Of a stretch of DNA of 64,000 nt, positions 43,683 to 53,098 are shown piece by piece. The first letter of the stretch is position 1; every line of letters starts with the position of its first letter. The position numbers and the translations under genes were made by a program. Source of the stretch: an uncultured Roseibium sp. (GTDB lineage Bacteria; Pseudomonadota; Alphaproteobacteria; Rhizobiales; Stappiaceae); the NCBI RefSeq assembly GCF_963669205.1, contig NZ_OY769915.1, forward strand, positions 6,094,501 through 6,158,500. The letters are read 5' to 3'. The notes under the pieces are model-generated. The model saw only the letters and a program-made list of their open reading frames with translations, was not told the DNA's origin and did not search any database.

Positions 43683-44889
43683 TCAACTTCCGTTCATTGT
43701 CCTGAATGAAATCGCGGATGATCGGTACGGCATCGCGTTCCTTCGACAGGAGCAGCTGGAACACCATGTTCGAGCCGTGCAGAAACCCGAGTTCGACTGC
43801 GCACAAATAGAACTCCCACATCCTGCAGAAAGCATCATCGTAAAGCTCGGCCGCCGCAGCGCGCTTCTCCTCGAAACGGATGCGCCAGTCCCGGATCGTG
43901 TAGTAGTAGTGCAACCGCAGGATCTCGTTGTCGCAGACCCATAACCCGAGGCGCTCGGTCGATGCAAAGACTTCGGACAGGGCCGGCACGTATCCGCCGG
44001 GGAAAATGTATTTCCTGATGAACGGACCCGTCGTGCCCGGTGGCGTCATGCGCCCGATGGAATGGACCACGGCATAGCCGCGATCCGTGAGGCAATCCCT
44101 GATCTTGCCGAAATATTCATCCAGGTGGCCGATGCCGACATGTTCCATCATGCCGACCGAGATGATCCGGTCGAACTGCCCTTCGAATTCACGGTAATCC
44201 TTGAGCACGAACGTGACCCGGTCCTCCACGCCCGCCGCCCGGACCCGTTCTTCCGCGATCTTGACCTGTTCCGGCGAGACGTTCAGCGACGTGACGCGCG
44301 CACCGGCCTCCGCCATCCTGATCGCCAGCGATCCCCAGCCACCGCCGATTTCCAGGACCTCCATGCCGTCCTTGAGGTCGAGCTTGGCCACCAGGTGCGT
44401 CAGCTTGGCGTCCTGCGCCGCCTCGAGGCTCACGTCCGGGCCGGTGTAGTAGGCACAGCTGTAGTTCAGGCCCTCGTCAAGAAACAGCCGGTAAAGGTCC
44501 GTCGACAGATCGTAGTGATGCCGGGCCTGCTTCTTGGCCCGTTCGACACTGTTTTTCTGCTGATGCCGCCGGATTGCCTTCCACCCCTTGCGCAGGAGGC
44601 CCTGCACGGGATGCGCGCCGAGCGGCGCCCTGTTGATCGAGAACAGGAACATGAAATCGTAGCAAGTCGACCCCTCTTCCATCGTCAGCGTGCCATCCAT
44701 ATAGGCTTCGCCGGCGGCCAGTTCCGGGTTCAGGAACAGTGCTGTGTAGAGTTTCTTGTCATGCAGGCGGATGGTCACCGTCGGACCGTCCTCGCCGGAG
44801 CCGAACGCGTGAACCTTTCCCGTCACGTCGATGACGCGCATGCGGCCCCGTTTGATGAAGGAGCGCAACAGGTTCGACAGCAGTTTCAT
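43669..44889 (-). CDS. cyclopropane-fatty-acyl-phospholipid synthase-like methyltransferase
   Basis: A 406-residue SAM methyltransferase of the CFA/mycolic acid synthase family. An N-terminal lipid-binding domain (~40-100, ALFLNPELAAGEAYMDGTLT) is followed by the catalytic domain: YDLSTDLYRLFLDEGLNYSCAYY, GMEVLEIGGGWGSLAIRMAEAGA, SVGMMEHVGIGHLDEYF and KYIFPGGYVP. The Cys, His, Glu and Tyr residues of the bicarbonate site (CAYY, EHVG) are kept. It likely methylenates or methylates unsaturated phospholipids in the membrane. Overlap with mtgA suggests joint expression with envelope genes. Confidence 0.87.
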   Translation of the reverse strand: MKLLSNLLRSFIKRGRMRVIDVTGKVHAFGSGEDGPTVTIRLHDKKLYTALFLNPELAAGEAYMDGTLTMEEGSTCYDFMFLFSINRAPLGAHPVQGLLRKGWKAIRRHQQKNSVERAKKQARHHYDLSTDLYRLFLDEGLNYSCAYYTGPDVSLEAAQDAKLTHLVAKLDLKDGMEVLEIGGGWGSLAIRMAEAGARVTSLNVSPEQVKIAEERVRAAGVEDRVTFVLKDYREFEGQFDRIISVGMMEHVGIGHLDEYFGKIRDCLTDRGYAVVHSIGRMTPPGTTGPFIRKYIFPGGYVPALSEVFASTERLGLWVCDNEILRLHYYYTIRDWRIRFEEKRAAAAELYDDAFCRMWEFYLCAVELGFLHGSNMVFQLLLSKERDAVPIIRDFIQDNERKLNGTT

Positions 44890-45049
44890 GGGCGGGTCTC
44901 CAGGTGATGGCCCGATCCGGGCGCGGTATGTGGCTGGTCAAACTAGCCGTTCGATCTATTTTTTGAAATTCCGGTCTTGACGATACAAAGAATTGGTCTC
45001 AGGGAAAGCCGAACTTTGCAATTGCCGGAAATACAGTCTGGAGTACCTC

Positions 45050-45955
45050 GTGACGATTGAGCTCAAGCAGCACCTGACGGAGCAGAGCGCCCGGATTGAA
45101 ACCGTTCTGAAACGCATTCTGGACCCTGCAGCGCTTGCTGGCGAAATAGCACGGCCACCCCGGCTGGTCGATGCCATGCGTTACGGCGCGCTCAACGGCG
45201 GTAAACGCCTCAGGCCCATTCTCGTCGTCGAGACCGCCAGACTGTTCGGCCGTGACGATGACGGTGTTCTGCAGACAGCCTGCGCGCTGGAACTCATCCA
45301 CTGCTACTCGCTCATCCATGATGACCTTCCGGCCATGGATGATGACGACCTGCGCCGGGGACAACCGACCGTGCACAAGGCCTTCGACGAGGCAACGGCG
45401 ATCCTGGCGGGCGATGCGCTGCTGACGCTCGCGTTTGATGTCGTTGGCAACGAGACCGTTCACGACGATGCCGCCGTCCGGCTGCGGCTGTCGAGAGAAC
45501 TGTCGCGGGCAGCCGGTGTCGGCGGCATGGCCGGCGGCCAGATGCTGGATCTTGAATCCGAGCACCGGAACCGTTCGGAAACGGAAATCCGTCTGCTCCA
45601 GTCCATGAAGACAGGCGCGCTCCTGCGCTATGCCTGCCGCGCAGGCGCCATCGTCGCCGATGCGCCAGATGACGACATCGACAGACTGACACGTTTCGGC
45701 GAGGTGATCGGTCTGGCCTTTCAGCTGGCCGACGACCTTTTGGATGTCGAGGCCAGCCCGGAAGTCATGGGCAAGGCGACCGGCAAGGACGCCGAAGCGG
45801 GCAAGGCGACGCTGGTGGGCCTTTGGGGCGCGGACAAGACCCATGCCGAACTGAAGACACTTCTGCAGGAGTCCGAACAGCTGCTGGCACCCTATCGGGA
45901 AAGCGCGCGGACGTTATCGGCGCTGGCGGATTTCATCGTCAGTCGGTCGAACTGA
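45050..45955 (+). CDS. ispA: geranylgeranyl/farnesyl diphosphate synthase (polyprenyl synthetase)
   Basis: 301 residues from a GTG at 45050, preceded by ctggag; the longer extension to 44993 is not needed. Both Asp-rich motifs are present: FARM IHDDLPAMDDDDLRRG (~89-104) and SARM ALQLADDLLDVE-type AFQLADDLLDVE (~225). GGKRLRP (~50-56) binds isopentenyl-PP. Farnesyl diphosphate synthases of bacterial type carry the two extra residues seen in the first motif. Product feeds quinones and undecaprenyl phosphate. Convergent with tyrC, whose end overlaps its own by 17 bases. Confidence 0.92.
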   Translation: MTIELKQHLTEQSARIETVLKRILDPAALAGEIARPPRLVDAMRYGALNGGKRLRPILVVETARLFGRDDDGVLQTACALELIHCYSLIHDDLPAMDDDDLRRGQPTVHKAFDEATAILAGDALLTLAFDVVGNETVHDDAAVRLRLSRELSRAAGVGGMAGGQMLDLESEHRNRSETEIRLLQSMKTGALLRYACRAGAIVADAPDDDIDRLTRFGEVIGLAFQLADDLLDVEASPEVMGKATGKDAEAGKATLVGLWGADKTHAELKTLLQESEQLLAPYRESARTLSALADFIVSRSN

Positions 45956-46883
45956 CGGGGGTCCCGGCCGCGTGCCTGCCGAAATCCGGCGCGTCGGTTT
46001 CCTGGCCCGCCTCGATGATCGAGCGCCGGATGCCCCGGGTGCGGGTGAACAGGTCGAACAGCATCTCGCCGTCGCCCCAGCGGATGGCCCGCTGCATCGC
46101 GGACAGGTCTTCGGAGAACCGGGCCAGCATCTCCAGGATGGCTTCCTTGTTGTTCAGGCAGACATCCCGCCACATGGTCGGGTCGGACGCGGCAAGGCGG
46201 GTGAAATCACGGAAGCCCGATGCGGAATACTTGATCACCTGTGATTTGGTCACGGTGGCCAGATCGTCGGCGGTACCGACGATGTTGTAGGCAATCAGGT
46301 GCGGCAGGTGGGAAACGATCGCCAAAACCAGGTCGTGATGCTTGGGCTCCATCAGATCGACGTCGGATCCGCAGCCTTCCCAGAAGGTCTTGAGTTTGGC
46401 AAGCGCGTCCGGATCGGTGTTTTCCGGCGGCGTGAGAATGCACCAGCGCTGGTCGAACAGGGTCGGGAAACCGGCATCCGGACCCGAATGCTCCGTGCCG
46501 GCGATCGGGTGTCCCGGAATGAAGTGCACACCGTCCGGAACATGTGGGCTCACCTGCTCCACCACCGATTCCTTTGTGGACCCCGCGTCGGTCAGGATCG
46601 CACCTTTCTTGAGGGCCGGAGCAATCCATTTGGCAACAGCCTCATTGGCCCCCACCGGCACGCAGAGAATGACCAGATCGGCGCCTTCGACAGCCTCAGC
46701 GGCATCCAGCGCGTAATGATCGCCGAGGCCCAGTTCTGCCGCGCGCTGCAGGGTGGCGGCCGAGCGGGTCGAAATGGCGATCTCGTTCACGAGGCCGCGC
46801 TGCCGCGCCACTTGAGCGAGCGAGGAACCGATCAGGCCTATTCCGATCAAGGCCATCCGGTCGAATATGGGAGCGCCAGTCAT
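45939..46883 (-). CDS. tyrC: prephenate/arogenate dehydrogenase
   Basis: 314 residues starting MTGAPIFDRMALIGIGLIGSSLAQVARQRG, an NAD(P)-binding Rossmann motif. SPHVPDGVHFIPGHPIAGTEHSGPDAG contains the catalytic His, and AIVSHLPHLIAYNIVGT with RDFTRLAASDPTMWRDVCLNN form the dimer domain. It oxidatively decarboxylates prephenate or arogenate on the way to tyrosine. The start is fixed by homology; the upstream in-frame extension overlaps hisC in antisense frame. Lies just after hisC on the same strand, the conserved tyrC-hisC pair, which points to a shared aromatic/histidinol-type aminotransferase step. Confidence 0.92.
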   Translation of the reverse strand: MTGAPIFDRMALIGIGLIGSSLAQVARQRGLVNEIAISTRSAATLQRAAELGLGDHYALDAAEAVEGADLVILCVPVGANEAVAKWIAPALKKGAILTDAGSTKESVVEQVSPHVPDGVHFIPGHPIAGTEHSGPDAGFPTLFDQRWCILTPPENTDPDALAKLKTFWEGCGSDVDLMEPKHHDLVLAIVSHLPHLIAYNIVGTADDLATVTKSQVIKYSASGFRDFTRLAASDPTMWRDVCLNNKEAILEMLARFSEDLSAMQRAIRWGDGEMLFDLFTRTRGIRRSIIEAGQETDAPDFGRHAAGTPVSSTD

Positions 46884-46900
46884 GTGTTCTTGTTCTGCCT

Positions 46901-48019
46901 TCAGGCCTGTCCCAGGAATGTTTTCAGATGCTCGACGACCGCACGGTTCGCGTCTTCCGAGCCAACGGTCATGCGCAGGGCATTCGGCAAGCCGTAATTT
47001 GCGACCTGGCGCAGCACGCAGCCGTGCTGCAGAAGATAGGCATCCGCGTCCGCTGCGCGCTTGCCATCCTGGTCGGGAAAGTGAACGAGCACGAAGTTGC
47101 CGACGCTCGGTGTCACCTTCAGACCGAGCTTCTCCAGCTCTTCCGTCACCCAGGGCAGCCATTCGTCATTGTGCTCGACGGCCCGTGTCAGGAATTCTCG
47201 GTCCTGAACCGCGGCGATCCCGGCCGCGATGGCCATGCCGGAGACGTTGAAGGGGCCGCGAATCCGGTTGAGCGCATCGATGATATGCGAGGGACCGAAG
47301 CCCCAGCCGATGCGCAGATTGGCAAGCCCGTAGACCTTGGAGAAGGTGCGGGTCATGACGACGTTGTCGGACGTCGCCGCAAGCTCGATCCCGCTTTCAT
47401 AGTCGTTTTTGCGCACATATTCGCCATAGGCCGCATCAAGAACCAGAAGCACGTGTGCAGGCAGACCCTCGTGCAGCCGCTTGACTTCCTCAAAAGGCAG
47501 GTAGGTTCCAGTCGGATTGTTCGGATTGGCGATGAAAACCATCTTCGTCTTGTCGCTCACCCGGGCGAGGATGGCGTCGACGTCGGTTTTCAGATCCGTT
47601 TCCGGCGCAACGATCGGTGTGGCACCGGCCGCGCGGATCGCGATGTCATAGATCAGGAAACCATGCTCGGAATAGATCGCCTCGTCGCCGGCCCCCAGAT
47701 AGGCGTAGGCGAGAAAGCTCAGGATTTCATCCGAGCCGGCGCCACAGATGATGCGGTCGGGGTGAAGCCCATAGGTTTCCGCGATGGCATCGCGTAGCTC
47801 GTTGGCGGCACCGTCGGGATAAAGCTCAAGGTTATGCGCGACCGTTTCAATGGCAGCCTTGGCCTTCGGGCTCGCACCGAGCGGGGTCTCGTTGGACGAC
47901 AGCTTGTGCAGCGTCTTGCCGTGCGTGCCCTTGGATTTGCCCGGAACATAGGCGGCAATATCCATGACACCTGCGCGCGGCTTCGGGCGCTCGGGTCTGG
48001 TCACGTCTGCTTCACTCAT
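46901..48019 (-). CDS. hisC: histidinol-phosphate aminotransferase
   Basis: 372 residues of the aminotransferase class I/II fold. The PLP Lys lies in MTRTFSKVYGLANLRIGWGFGP (~K228), with FIANPNNPTGTYL, LLVLDAAYGEY and PFNVSGMA nearby. HisC converts imidazole-acetol phosphate to histidinol phosphate and often also transaminates aromatic keto acids, fitting its place between chorismate mutase and tyrC genes. I start at the second ATG (48019) because gcgggaag is 6 bases before it. The three genes are in order on one strand, likely an operon. Confidence 0.93.
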   Translation of the reverse strand: MSEADVTRPERPKPRAGVMDIAAYVPGKSKGTHGKTLHKLSSNETPLGASPKAKAAIETVAHNLELYPDGAANELRDAIAETYGLHPDRIICGAGSDEILSFLAYAYLGAGDEAIYSEHGFLIYDIAIRAAGATPIVAPETDLKTDVDAILARVSDKTKMVFIANPNNPTGTYLPFEEVKRLHEGLPAHVLLVLDAAYGEYVRKNDYESGIELAATSDNVVMTRTFSKVYGLANLRIGWGFGPSHIIDALNRIRGPFNVSGMAIAAGIAAVQDREFLTRAVEHNDEWLPWVTEELEKLGLKVTPSVGNFVLVHFPDQDGKRAADADAYLLQHGCVLRQVANYGLPNALRMTVGSEDANRAVVEHLKTFLGQA

Positions 48020-48033
48020 CGTCATCTTCCCGC

Positions 48034-48903
48034 TCAGTCTTGCGGCTCATCGCCGCCGAACTCGTCGTCGACATCGCTTTCGCCATCAATCGGCGCGGCA
48101 TAGCCGCCGACCCGGCGCAGCACGTCCGGCCTGGCCCCGGCTGCAGTGCAGGCGGCCAGCGCATCTTCCTCGGTTAGTTCTCCCGATATCGCCAGCAATG
48201 CGTCGACACCGCTACCTGATCGGAAAAAGCTAAGAACTTCAATACCCTGATCCATCAGTTTGCCGGGCAGAACATCGGACCAGCGCGCGTCATAAACCGT
48301 AACGTCGGTGTTGTCGACCAGGTTGTCCGCCCGCGACAGAACCAGTGCCGGCAGATCGGCCGGGCGTTCATCGAGCATCACGAACGGCAAGCGCGCCCTG
48401 ACGAGCGCGCCCGTTTCGCTGAGCCCCCGCCACCAGGGCAGGTCCGCACGGTCGTTCAGGGCAACGAGACCGATTGCACTCCCGGATGAAAGACCGACCG
48501 CGTCAACGACGTCCGAGGCATCGCTGCAAGGATCAAGCTCCGTTGAAAACCCGAAATAGAACCTGGCCAGGTCGAGCATGTCGATCAGCTCGGCACCGCC
48601 GTCCAGATAAATGACGGTTTCGGTTCCCGGCAGCGTGCAGGCACAGATAATATCGCGCCAGATCTGTTCAACCGCGGTGATCGGCAGAGTGCCCCGGTGC
48701 CGCTCCAGCATCTGCCGGACACTGTCCGCATCCCGGTCAGGGCGGTAGGTCAGGGCCGTCACCACGGTGCTACTGTCGGCATTCCGGAGGTCGACTTCCG
48801 TCTCGGCCCGCTCCATCAGGGCCTCGTGGATGCGCATGTCGATCTCGTCGACGCGAGTGCGCAGATCGACGGTTGTCATGCCATCGTCCGGTGATTGCGG
48901 CAT
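48034..48903 (-). CDS. chorismate mutase with uncharacterised C-terminal domain
   Basis: About 289 residues from MPQSPDDGMTTVDLRTR (ATG at 48903; 26 residues upstream would be non-homologous). Residues ~10-90 look like an AroQ-type chorismate mutase domain (VDLRTRVDEIDMRIHEALMERAETEVDLR, RDADSVRQMLERHRGTLPITAVEQIWRDII). The C-terminal ~190 residues are acidic and include a FFRSGSGVDALLAISG segment, resembling an ACT-like or regulatory module. It supplies prephenate to the tyrC product step. The gene start is divergent from metX. The C-terminal domain is not one I can name. Confidence 0.85.
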   Translation of the reverse strand: MPQSPDDGMTTVDLRTRVDEIDMRIHEALMERAETEVDLRNADSSTVVTALTYRPDRDADSVRQMLERHRGTLPITAVEQIWRDIICACTLPGTETVIYLDGGAELIDMLDLARFYFGFSTELDPCSDASDVVDAVGLSSGSAIGLVALNDRADLPWWRGLSETGALVRARLPFVMLDERPADLPALVLSRADNLVDNTDVTVYDARWSDVLPGKLMDQGIEVLSFFRSGSGVDALLAISGELTEEDALAACTAAGARPDVLRRVGGYAAPIDGESDVDDEFGGDEPQD

Positions 48904-49129
48904 CTGGAATCCCAGCCTCGTTTCATGGTGCAGCGGCGCATAGTCATATTCATGTGATCGCCCAAACGCAAAAGAAATCATTGACTCATCGAGCCGCGCA
49001 CGGCTAGGTCGCTCGTCTGGCTGATTTGCCAGGTTTGAACTTTCGAACCGGATTTAGGGCACGCTCGGTCCTATATAGCACCATTGCCCGCGGTTCCCCG
49101 GTTAATACAAGAAGAACGCCCGACCTGTC

Positions 49130-50332
49130 ATGCCAACTGAGAGCAAAAATCCGGAAGCGCTTGACCATGTGAAAGCGAACGAAGCGGAGGCACCGTCGAG
49201 CAGGCTTGCGCGTTTCTCGGCAAATGAACCGCTTGAACTGGATTCGGGGGTTCAGCTGGCACCGTGGCAGATTGCCTACGAGACCTATGGCGCGCTCAAT
49301 GCCGACAAGTCGAACGCGATCCTCGTCTGCCACGCCCTGACGGGCGACCAGTATGTCGCCTCGACCAATCCGGTGACCGGAAAACCCGGCTGGTGGGAAC
49401 TGATGGTCGGTCCGGGAAAACCGATCGACACCAATCATTATTTCGTTGTCTGTGCCAATGTTCTCGGCGGCTGCCTCGGAACGACCGGCCCGGCGTCGAT
49501 CAACGCGGAAACCGGCGCTCCCTACGGGCTTGATCTGCCGGTGATCACCATCCGGGACATGGTCCGTGCCCAGGCCCGGCTGGTTGATTTTCTCGGCATC
49601 GACACGCTTTTTACGGTTATCGGGGGATCCATGGGCGGCATGCAGGTGCTGCAATGGGCGGCAAGCTACCCGGAGCGCGTGTTCGCGGCAGTTCCCATCG
49701 CGGCCTCGGCGCGGCATACATCCCAGAATATCGCCTTCCACGAAGTCGGGCGCCAGGCGATCATGGCGGATCCGAACTGGTGCGGCGGCGGCTATATCGG
49801 CGAGGGCATCAGGCCGACAAAAGGCCTCGCGGTCGCCCGCATGGCAGCGCACGTCACCTACATGTCCGATGAATCCCTGCACCAGAAATTCGGCCGGAAC
49901 CTTCAGGACCGGGACAGGCTGACCTTCGGCTTCGACGCAGATTTTCAGATCGAAAGCTACCTGCGCCACCAGGGGATGACGTTCGTCGACCGCTTCGACG
50001 CCAATTCCTATCTCTATGTGACCCGGGCGATGGATTACTTCGACCTGGCGCATGAATTCGGCGGGTCGCTGCCGGCGGCCTTTGCCGGCACCAAAACCCG
50101 GTTCTGCGTCATGTCGTTCACATCCGACTGGCTGTTTCCAACCTCTGAAAGCCGCAGCGTGGTCAAGGCGCTAAATGCGGCGGCGGCAAACGTCTCCTTC
50201 GTGGAGATCGAAAGCGACCGCGGGCATGATTCCTTCCTTCTGGACGTGCCGGAGATGTTCGAGACCATTCAGGGCTTCATGACCGGCGCGGCCCATGCAC
50301 GCGGAATACCTGCGCCGCGAGAGGCGAGCTGA
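49130..50332 (+). CDS. metX: homoserine O-acetyltransferase MetX
   Basis: A 400-residue alpha/beta-hydrolase that acetylates homoserine, committing it to methionine. Features: ETYGALNADKSNAILVCHALTGDQ, ANVLGGCLGTTGPASI, the nucleophile elbow VIGGSMGGMQVLQWA (Ser167), RTKTRFCV-type KTRFCVMSFTSDWLFPTSES (catalytic Asp), and ESDRGHDSFLL (His). MetX differs from the HTS (MetA) type used by enterics. It is 2 bases upstream of metW, and the divergent gap with the chorismate mutase gene holds the promoter. I looked for a SAM riboswitch in that gap without a convincing match. Confidence 0.95.
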   Translation: MPTESKNPEALDHVKANEAEAPSSRLARFSANEPLELDSGVQLAPWQIAYETYGALNADKSNAILVCHALTGDQYVASTNPVTGKPGWWELMVGPGKPIDTNHYFVVCANVLGGCLGTTGPASINAETGAPYGLDLPVITIRDMVRAQARLVDFLGIDTLFTVIGGSMGGMQVLQWAASYPERVFAAVPIAASARHTSQNIAFHEVGRQAIMADPNWCGGGYIGEGIRPTKGLAVARMAAHVTYMSDESLHQKFGRNLQDRDRLTFGFDADFQIESYLRHQGMTFVDRFDANSYLYVTRAMDYFDLAHEFGGSLPAAFAGTKTRFCVMSFTSDWLFPTSESRSVVKALNAAAANVSFVEIESDRGHDSFLLDVPEMFETIQGFMTGAAHARGIPAPREAS

Positions 50333-50333
50333 C

Positions 50334-50966
50334 ATGAACCTTGCTCCCAGACAAAACCGCCCTGGCGAGGTTCGCGGCGACCACAAGGTCGTCGCATCGC
50401 TGGTTCCGCTCGGCGGGCGCGTGCTCGACATCGGCTCGGAAGACGGCGCACTGCTCGACTATCTTGCTCACGAACGCCAGGTTGACGGCCGCGGCGTCGA
50501 ATTGAGCCAGGCCGGTGTGAACCGGTGCGTCGCGCGTGGCCTGTCGGTCATTCAGGGCGATGCCGACAAGGACCTCGCCGATTATCCGGACGACGCCTTC
50601 GACGTGGTCATCCTCAGCCAGACGCTGCAGGCGACGCGCGAGCCGAAAAAGGTGATGAGCGAGCTTTTGCGCATCGGCAAGCAGGTGATCGTGTCGATCC
50701 CGAATTTCGCCCATTGGCGCAACCGGATGCAGCTCCTGTTCCGCGGGCGGATGCCGGTGACGAAGTATCTGCCCTATGAGTGGTATGACACGCCGAACAT
50801 CCATTTCTGTTCGCTGCGCGACTTCGTGGAACTCTGCCACGAACTGGATGCGGATGTCGAAAAGGCGATCGCCCTGAGCGCCCAGGGCAACAAGATCCCG
50901 GTCAATGCGCCCTGGTGGGTCTGGAACATCGTTGCCGAACAGGCCGTCTTTCTTCTCAAAAGGTGA
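50334..50966 (+). CDS. metW: methionine biosynthesis protein MetW
   Basis: 210 residues with a methyltransferase-like Rossmann core: VLDIGSEDGALLDYLAHERQVDGRGVELSQAGVNRCVARGLSVIQGDAD, then DDAFDVVILSQTLQATREPKKVMSELLRIGKQVIVSIPNFAHWRNRMQ. MetW is a required partner of MetX in many proteobacteria. The ATG at 50334 follows the metX stop by two bases, so the pair is co-translated. Standard length and no missing motif. Confidence 0.93.
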   Translation: MNLAPRQNRPGEVRGDHKVVASLVPLGGRVLDIGSEDGALLDYLAHERQVDGRGVELSQAGVNRCVARGLSVIQGDADKDLADYPDDAFDVVILSQTLQATREPKKVMSELLRIGKQVIVSIPNFAHWRNRMQLLFRGRMPVTKYLPYEWYDTPNIHFCSLRDFVELCHELDADVEKAIALSAQGNKIPVNAPWWVWNIVAEQAVFLLKR

Positions 50967-51000
50967 TCCGGCCCGGCCTGGCTTCAAGCCGCTTGCGGCA

Positions 51001-51801
51001 TCACGAGCCTTCCGTCACTTCCCGGTGCAGCATCGTTTTCTGGGACCGTACCGCCCTGACGGGCTTCAGACCCGTGGCAACGCCTTCGGGAATGAACACC
51101 GGGCGCAGCACCCTCAACCGGCTCTTCTTGCCGTCGGCGGGAAGGCTCTGAAAGACAACTTTCTCGGCCTCCACGACAAGCACACCGCCAAAGACAGGCC
51201 AGATCCGCCGGCCGATCCCTTCCCAGGTACGCGCGGCGCGCAGGATCGTGCGCGCCTTTGACGGCGGCATGAACAACGCTTCCTTGTCGTCGACCACATT
51301 GAACTCGCAGCTCTTGAGCAGATCCTTCAACTGGCCGCTCGAATAGGGGCGGCCGTATCCGAACGGCGACAATTCGGATTGCGCCCAGAGGCCGCGCCGG
51401 TTCGGCACCACGGCAATCAGCCGTCCACCGGGACTGAGCAGGCGCCAGGCTTCCTTCAGAACCGCTTCCGGTTCCGAGCAGTGATCAAGCGCATGCACCA
51501 GCATGATCCGGTCGAAGGAAATGTCCGGGAAGGGCAGGCTGGCGTCTTCGACGAGCGTACAGGCGCTGTCGCGCTCGCGCGGCCAGGGCACGGCACCTTG
51601 AGGCGCCGGCATTGCCGCGATCGCGCGTTCCGCCGAATCCAGATAGGGGCGCATGAACGGTCCGGCATAGCCGACGCCAAGAAGCCGCTGCCCGTTCAGC
51701 TCGGGCCACATCTCGCGGATCGGCGCCCCGATCAGGCTGCGCAGCAGGCGCCCGAGCGGCAGATCGTAAAAGGCGCGCAAATGAACGACATCGAGATACA
51801 T
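51001..51801 (-). CDS. class I SAM-dependent methyltransferase (gloB-adjacent)
   Basis: A 266-residue methyltransferase with a degenerate motif I (LLGVGYAGPF), clear motifs II-III (LPFPDISFDRIMLVHALDHCSEPEAVLKEAWRLLSPGGRLIAVVPNRRGLWA) and a C-terminal extension. It is divergent from gloB, a conserved pairing in Hyphomicrobiales, where the product is annotated only as methyltransferase. The weak SAM glycine loop may lower confidence that it is catalytic. The substrate is not known. Confidence 0.8.
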   Translation of the reverse strand: MYLDVVHLRAFYDLPLGRLLRSLIGAPIREMWPELNGQRLLGVGYAGPFMRPYLDSAERAIAAMPAPQGAVPWPRERDSACTLVEDASLPFPDISFDRIMLVHALDHCSEPEAVLKEAWRLLSPGGRLIAVVPNRRGLWAQSELSPFGYGRPYSSGQLKDLLKSCEFNVVDDKEALFMPPSKARTILRAARTWEGIGRRIWPVFGGVLVVEAEKVVFQSLPADGKKSRLRVLRPVFIPEGVATGLKPVRAVRSQKTMLHREVTEGS

Positions 51802-51932
51802 TCAGGTCCGAACTGGCTAGAGGCCGTTTGCGTCCCGGCACGGACCGAAAGCGATCGCTTCCCGTCTTGCCCTCCGGCCTCCTGTTTGCCACTGTGACAA
51901 ACAACAAGTCAATCACTTCGGAAACCTTCGAC

Positions 51933-52715
51933 ATGACCTTGAGCGACACAAACGAGATCCACCAGTTTCCCTGCCTTAACGACAATTTTGGCGTTCTGGT
52001 TCACGACAGCGAAAGCGGCACGACCATCGCCATCGATGTCCCGGAAGCCACCACATACGAAAAGGCGCTGTCGGAAAAAGGCTGGAACCTCACCCATATC
52101 CTGATTACCCACCATCACTGGGATCACGTTCAGGGTCTGGGCGATCTCAAGCAGGCGACCGGAGCAACCGTTTTCGGGCCCGCTCGTTCGCGGCAGAAGA
52201 TCGCGCAGCTGGACCGGACCGTGGAAGACGCCGATCACATCAGGTGCGGACCGTACGAGATCAAGGCAATCGCGACACCGGGACACACGCTCGATCAGAT
52301 TTCCTGGTATTTTCCGGAGATCGGAATGGCGCATACCGGAGACACGCTGTTCTCGCTCGGTTGCGGCCGGGTTTTTGAAGGCGACAAGGAAATGATGTGG
52401 TCGTCGCTCGAAAAACTCATCCGCGAGCTTCCCGACGACACCAGCATTTATTGCGGCCATGAGTATACGGAAGCAAACGCGAAGTTCGCTCTCACCATCG
52501 AACCCGGCAATACCGACCTGCAGGCACGCGCCGAAGAGGTCGGCCGGATCCGCGCACGCGGCGGGGCAACGCTGCCCACGACCATGTCCCTCGAAAAGGC
52601 GACGAACCCCTTCCTGCGCGCGGGCGAAGCCTCCGTCGCCGACGCGCTCGGCATGGGCGGAAAGCCTGCGGCTGAAATATTTGCGGAGATCCGGACACGA
52701 AAAGACAACGCCTGA
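51933..52715 (+). CDS. gloB: hydroxyacylglutathione hydrolase (glyoxalase II)
   Basis: A 260-residue metallo-beta-lactamase-fold enzyme that hydrolyses S-lactoylglutathione. The metal motif THHHWDHVQGLGDLK (His60, His62, Asp64, His65), CGHEYT (~residue 175), ATPGHTLDQISWYF and DTLFSLGCGRVFEG are all present. I start at 51933 (MTLSDTNEIHQFPCLNDNFGV) as homologues do; the extension upstream lacks homology. It diverges from the methyltransferase above, about 130 bases apart, which presumably includes both promoters. Detoxifies methylglyoxal together with GloA from elsewhere. Confidence 0.94.
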   Translation: MTLSDTNEIHQFPCLNDNFGVLVHDSESGTTIAIDVPEATTYEKALSEKGWNLTHILITHHHWDHVQGLGDLKQATGATVFGPARSRQKIAQLDRTVEDADHIRCGPYEIKAIATPGHTLDQISWYFPEIGMAHTGDTLFSLGCGRVFEGDKEMMWSSLEKLIRELPDDTSIYCGHEYTEANAKFALTIEPGNTDLQARAEEVGRIRARGGATLPTTMSLEKATNPFLRAGEASVADALGMGGKPAAEIFAEIRTRKDNA

Positions 52716-52838
52716 CGCGGTTTCTTTGCCGAGCGTTCAATAGGCAAAAATACGAGGCTCATTTCTTCGGCGAAAGCCTTATATCGCCGGTTTCCGTCCC
52801 CATATGCACCCAATCGTGATCATGTCGGGGCAGAAACC

Positions 52839-53054
52839 ATGACACCAGCAAATGCCGGAACGTCCACCGCACGCACTGCCGAACAGCGCGCCAAGGACGT
52901 TGTGCACCGTATCCTGAGCCAGGCCGAGGCGATCCCCATGCACCATGGGGGCGGCCACAAACTGGACATGCAGGTACTCTACGAGGAAGTTGTCGCCGCA
53001 TTGCGGGAAACCATCGATGACCTTGCCTATTGTACGGATACCAATTCCCGATGA
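52839..53054 (+). CDS. small hypothetical protein
   Basis: 71 residues, MTPANAGTSTARTAEQRAKD..., with a helical centre (AKDVVHRILSQAEAIPMHHGGGHKLDMQVLYEEVVAALRETIDDLAYC). The ATG follows gggcagaaacc, a weak ribosome site. It could belong to a family of short alphaproteobacterial proteins with His/Cys. It sits 45 bases before the cupin gene on the same strand. Function unknown; coding evidence is base bias and a sensible start. Confidence 0.5.
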   Translation: MTPANAGTSTARTAEQRAKDVVHRILSQAEAIPMHHGGGHKLDMQVLYEEVVAALRETIDDLAYCTDTNSR

Positions 53055-53098
53055 AACGCACCTGAGCGCATCCGTTCGCAACAGGGACTCCCATTGAG

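Noticed and set aside
48982..49129. Possible SAM riboswitch upstream of metX (a CTGATTT with nearby hairpin).
   Set aside because: The expected second conserved strand and A-rich pseudoknot partner are missing, so I do not call it. A covariance-model search would decide.
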